From: Candidatus Aminicenantota bacterium
GTDB taxonomy: Bacteria; Acidobacteriota; Aminicenantia; Aminicenantales; Aminicenantaceae
Assembly: GCA_011772475.1 (NCBI GenBank)
Contig: WVZK01000143.1
Coordinates: forward strand, 56,436 to 89,377
Direction: 5' to 3'
Length of the DNA stretch: 32,942 nt
The translations under genes and the position numbers were made by a program. Shown here in pieces: positions 30,230 to 32,942 of this stretch. The notes beneath the pieces were generated by a model. It was given only the letters and a program-made list of their open reading frames with translations, did not search any database and had not been told where the DNA came from. Positions within the stretch are counted from its first letter, which is position 1, and the number at the start of each line of letters is the position of its first letter.

Positions 30230-31951
30230 TCAGGTTCTTTTTAGACCCCGCTCTATTTCCTTCTTCTCTATCTTGACAATGATGGGTCTTCCGTGAGGGC
30301 AAAGGGATGAATTTGAGGTTTTAAAAAGCTCTTCCACCAGATAATTCATCTTCTCGAACGATAAAACCTCCCCTGCTTTTACAGCGGTCTTGCAAGCCAG
30401 TGTAGCTAACAGTCTCTTTTTTTTATCCTCAATTTGCTCTCCCTTCTTTTCTTCAAGAAGAGAGATAAATATATCCTTTGCTTCCTCTTCTTTAAATATA
30501 TCAGGGTACTCTTTTAAGGCAAAGCTCTGCCCTCCCATGGCCTCCACCCTGAACCCAGCCTCTTCCAGCAGGGCTTGATTGTTTTCAAAACTCAAAAGCC
30601 GGGAAGGAGAGAGCTCGAAAATAATAGGAAGAAGAGCTAATTTTTGAGGCCATTTCTTTTCTTTATCAATCTCTTCGTACTTTTCAAAAAGAACTCGCTC
30701 ATGGGCATTGTGCTGATCGACGATGAGTATGCCTTCCTCAGAAGAAGCAACTATGTATATATCCAGATACTGCCCCAGGACTCGCGGGTATGTCTCTTTT
30801 CTCTTTTCCAGAGGAGTGAACAAATCTTTCCATTCTAGCTGCCGTTCTTCGGCTCTCATAAAAGCGGGCGCGCCTCTTTTTTCTTCAATCCTGAAGTACC
30901 TTTTTTCTTCCATCCTTAAATCTATTTCTTCTTCCTTGGAGGGATAAATCTTTTTTACTCCCTTCTCCTTGAGGATGGCGTGCTCTATACTCCGGTTTAC
31001 TAGCTGAAATACTGGGCGGGAATCTTTAAACCTGACTTCTGCTTTGGCTGGATGGACATTTATGTCGACCTCAGGATAGGGCCAGGTCAGAAAAAGAAAA
31101 GATTCAGGAAACGTATCTTTTTCTAAAAAGCCTCTGTAAGCCTGATTCAAGGCGGCCAGGAGAGTTTTATCTCTTACCGGTCTTTTATTCACATAAAAGA
31201 GCTGGAGGGTTCTATCTCGATGCCCTGATGGCGGTAGAGAGGAATACCCATAAAGCTTCCTGTCATCTTCCTCGTAATCAACCTCCAGGAGTCTCTCTAA
31301 AAGGGATTTCCCGAAAACCTGATAAATCCTTTCCTTAAGACTGCTCACAGGGGGATAATCAAAGACCTGCCTTTTTCCGTGGATTAGGGAAAATCTCACT
31401 TCCGGGTAAGCTATGGAAATATAGGTCATGAATTTCACAATAAGGTTAAGTTCAGATCTGTCCGAGCGGAGAAATTTCTCCCTTGCGGGTAAATTAAAGA
31501 ATAGATCTCTGACTTCAACTGATGTTCCCAGCGGAAAAGCGATATCTGATGTTCCGATAAGCTTGTCTCCTTCTTTTTCGATTAAAGTACCCTTTTCGTC
31601 TTTGCCATCCGATGTCTTTAAAACAACCCTGGAGACAGCGGAGATACTGGGCAGAGCCTCGCCTCTAAAACCCAGGGTTGAAATCAGGCTGAGATCTTCA
31701 ACGCTTCGAATTTTACTGGTTGAATGCCTTTCAAAACAGAGCTTGGCATCTTCTTGGCTCATTCCATGGCCGTTGTCCGCAACTCTTACCAGTTTCTTTC
31801 CTCCGGATTGAAGCTCGACTTTTATCTCCGAAGCATTAGCGTCCAGAGAGTTTTCCACCAATTCCTTGACAACAGAGAAAGGTCTCTCGATGACTTCACC
31901 GGCAGCAATTTTCTGGGAAATATCAGGTGGGAGGAGGATAATTTTTTTCAT
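30230..31951 (-). CDS. mutL: DNA mismatch repair protein MutL
   Basis: MutL links MutS mismatch recognition to strand incision. The 573-residue protein has the N-terminal GHKL ATPase (1-330): ELVENSLDANA, DNGHGM, RHSTSKI, LGFRGEALPSI and the P-loop-like NLPAREKFL, then DINVHPAKAEVRF. The C-terminal domain (about 385-560) has the endonuclease metal motif DQHNAHERVLFE (Asn where Ala is usual), ACKTAVKAG and CPHGRP. It is probably a nicking MutL as in bacteria without MutH. mutS is not in the window. The ATG at 31951 lies in the 3' arm of a perfect 9-bp inverted repeat. Confidence 0.95.
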   Translation of the reverse strand: MKKIILLPPDISQKIAAGEVIERPFSVVKELVENSLDANASEIKVELQSGGKKLVRVADNGHGMSQEDAKLCFERHSTSKIRSVEDLSLISTLGFRGEALPSISAVSRVVLKTSDGKDEKGTLIEKEGDKLIGTSDIAFPLGTSVEVRDLFFNLPAREKFLRSDRSELNLIVKFMTYISIAYPEVRFSLIHGKRQVFDYPPVSSLKERIYQVFGKSLLERLLEVDYEEDDRKLYGYSSLPPSGHRDRTLQLFYVNKRPVRDKTLLAALNQAYRGFLEKDTFPESFLFLTWPYPEVDINVHPAKAEVRFKDSRPVFQLVNRSIEHAILKEKGVKKIYPSKEEEIDLRMEEKRYFRIEEKRGAPAFMRAEERQLEWKDLFTPLEKRKETYPRVLGQYLDIYIVASSEEGILIVDQHNAHERVLFEKYEEIDKEKKWPQKLALLPIIFELSPSRLLSFENNQALLEEAGFRVEAMGGQSFALKEYPDIFKEEEAKDIFISLLEEKKGEQIEDKKKRLLATLACKTAVKAGEVLSFEKMNYLVEELFKTSNSSLCPHGRPIIVKIEKKEIERGLKRT

Positions 31952-31983
31952 CGGATTTATTTTATCCTTATTTTAATCCGATG
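31949..31983 (-). promoter_or_regulatory. Inverted repeat enclosing the mutL start codon
   Basis: CATCGGATT (31949-31957) and AATCCGATG (31975-31983) are perfect 9-bp complements with a 17-base loop. In mRNA the 3' arm ends in the AUG of mutL, and an AAGGAU lies in the loop, so the hairpin could mask initiation or position the ribosome site. Confidence 0.4.
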
Positions 31984-32000
31984 ACTACATAAAAAAAGGT

Positions 32001-32040
32001 TGAGATTGCCGCGCTCCCTTCGGTCGCTCGCAATGACATT
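32001..32040. repeat. Dispersed ATTGC...GCAATGACA palindromic element
   Basis: ATTGC (32005-32009) and GCAAT (32030-32034) flank a GC-rich core with GCG/CGC pairing, ending in GCAATGACA. I recognise this type of element from intergenic repeats of many unrelated bacterial genomes. Only one copy is in the window. Confidence 0.4.
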
Positions 32041-32732
32041 TATTTGGATGCATCCGAAGGCTGACATATGTAGATCAGCTGCATAGGCAAAAAGTCCTTT
32101 ATCTCAAGAACTTCATAGTTCGCATCATAAATCACTTTAAGCATTGTATGCATCGTGTAAAGCTCTCGATCTTTGCTATCCCATCCAGGTAATTCCGAAT
32201 CCATCTTCTGTGCATCCCACTGGATAAAAACCAGTTTCCCCTTCTCTTTTAGGCTATTGCGGATATTGTTAAGGAACACCGTTTTTTCTTTTACTAAATG
32301 AATGGTATTCACTATCAAAACCAGGTCAACAGACGCCTTCGGTATCATTGGATCATCTTCTTTGCCGTGAATTATGCTGATATTATCCAAACCTGCTTCT
32401 TTCCGGCTCTTATCCAAAAAGGCGAGTGCATTTTCGTCAATGTCGGAAGCATATACTTTCCCTGTCCTCCCTACTCTTTTTGACAGCTTGAGGGTGAAAT
32501 ATCCGATTCCTGATCCGACATCAGCCACGTGCATCCCCGGTCCGATATCAAGTTCATTCATTACACGTCGAGGCATCTGCCAATACAATCGATCTTCGTA
32601 CCGTTTCTGTCGCTCTTCATATTGTTTGAGGCCTGTATGCTTGTGTTGATGCTCCTGGTCTTGCCAGCTAAAACCAATGGACGAAATCACAAAGAAGATA
32701 GTACATAGAACAGTAATGGAATTTTTTTTCAT
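32040..32732 (-). CDS. Exported class I SAM-dependent methyltransferase
   Basis: The 230-residue protein begins with a Sec-type signal (MKKNSITVLCTIFFVISSIGFSW) and a His-rich stretch (HQHKHTG), followed by a Rossmann methyltransferase domain: motif I VADVGSGIGYF (about 69-79), YASDIDENAL with the ribose-binding acid, a post-I IIHGKEDDP and motif IV VDLVLIVNTIHLV. AAGGAG lies nine bases before the ATG. The signal is unexpected because SAM is cytoplasmic; it may act as a membrane anchor instead. Such proteins occur in several environmental phyla. The methylated substrate is unknown. Confidence 0.82.
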   Translation of the reverse strand: MKKNSITVLCTIFFVISSIGFSWQDQEHQHKHTGLKQYEERQKRYEDRLYWQMPRRVMNELDIGPGMHVADVGSGIGYFTLKLSKRVGRTGKVYASDIDENALAFLDKSRKEAGLDNISIIHGKEDDPMIPKASVDLVLIVNTIHLVKEKTVFLNNIRNSLKEKGKLVFIQWDAQKMDSELPGWDSKDRELYTMHTMLKVIYDANYEVLEIKDFLPMQLIYICQPSDASK

Positions 32733-32942
32733 GTTTCCATACTCCTTTCGTATTTATTAATAATATATACGTATTTAGAACCATTTGATACATGATATAT
32801 TGACTGTGCCTGAGAACTATAGCCCCGATTTTTATAAGTTTAACCGTTCTTATTATTCATTTTGGCTGTCATGATTATTATCTATCTTGTTATATAATAA
32901 CAACTTAGGATGATTTTGTTATGTGCTTTTTGATCTTAATAT
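32733..32942. other. AT-rich upstream region of the methyltransferase gene
   Basis: Only the ribosome site of the methyltransferase gene and a short CGTAT/ATACG dyad were seen. No gene is visible before the window ends. Confidence 0.35.

Overview
The window reads as chromosome from a moderate-GC (roughly 42-43 % by eye) Gram-negative, LPS-producing bacterium. Lipid A and heptose genes (lpxK, a lauroyl-type acyltransferase, gmhA), many lipoprotein or Sec signals and a type IV pilus locus support this. The mix (sortilin/BNR-type exported protein, orphan MacB/FtsX permease, GspG-like pilins, CGNR regulator) resembles Acidobacteriota/Aminicenantota-like genomes, but no phylogenetic marker was tested, so that is a low-confidence inference.

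Layout. (1) 1-366 (-): the 5' end of an exported BNR/sortilin-type protein running off the window. (2) 720-4421 (+): lpxK, lipid A acyltransferase, a possible 35-aa linker ORF, rph, and UDP-glucuronate decarboxylase. (3) 4743-7612 (+): aspartate aminotransferase overlapping ATP-type PEP carboxykinase, an aspartate/oxaloacetate/PEP module. (4) 7621-8914 (-): gmhA and a PlsC-type acyltransferase. (5) 9138-17470 (-): type IV pilus locus pilB-pilT-pilC-pilS-pilR followed by two tandem GspG-like pilins. A consensus sigma-54 site and an upstream dyad precede the first pilin, and a strong terminator separates the two pilins. (6) 17955-19831: two exported proteins (-) with matching PhoB/PhoP-type 11-bp repeat arrays, and a small lipoprotein (+). 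(7) 19975-23555 (-): a CGNR-family regulator, then a DMT transporter, a QueG-like double-cluster Fe-S protein and a polyferredoxin-like protein. The regulator and transporter promoters share a predicted operator. (8) 23754-25028: a lipoprotein amidohydrolase (+) and a zinc-ribbon protein (-). (9) 25105-30089: a decayed tRNA-Leu, an FtsX-type permease, an exported esterase, a TPR gene remnant, tRNA-Arg(TCT) and tRNA-Pro(TGG). (10) 30230-32732 (-): mutL and an exported SAM methyltransferase.

The strongest signals beyond ordinary annotation are regulatory. First, ATAACC-N18-GGTTAT occurs three times over the promoters of the CGNR regulator and the transporter/Fe-S operon. Second, exact 11-bp repeat arrays sit 10 nt upstream of the -10 boxes of two neighbouring genes; one of these genes appears to carry ATA where its neighbour has ATG. 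Third, the sigma-54/PilR control region of the pilins is well defined. Intergenic spaces carry dispersed GGGG-x-CCCC palindromes (REP/BIME-like). No transposase, integrase, CRISPR array, rRNA or riboswitch was recognised.
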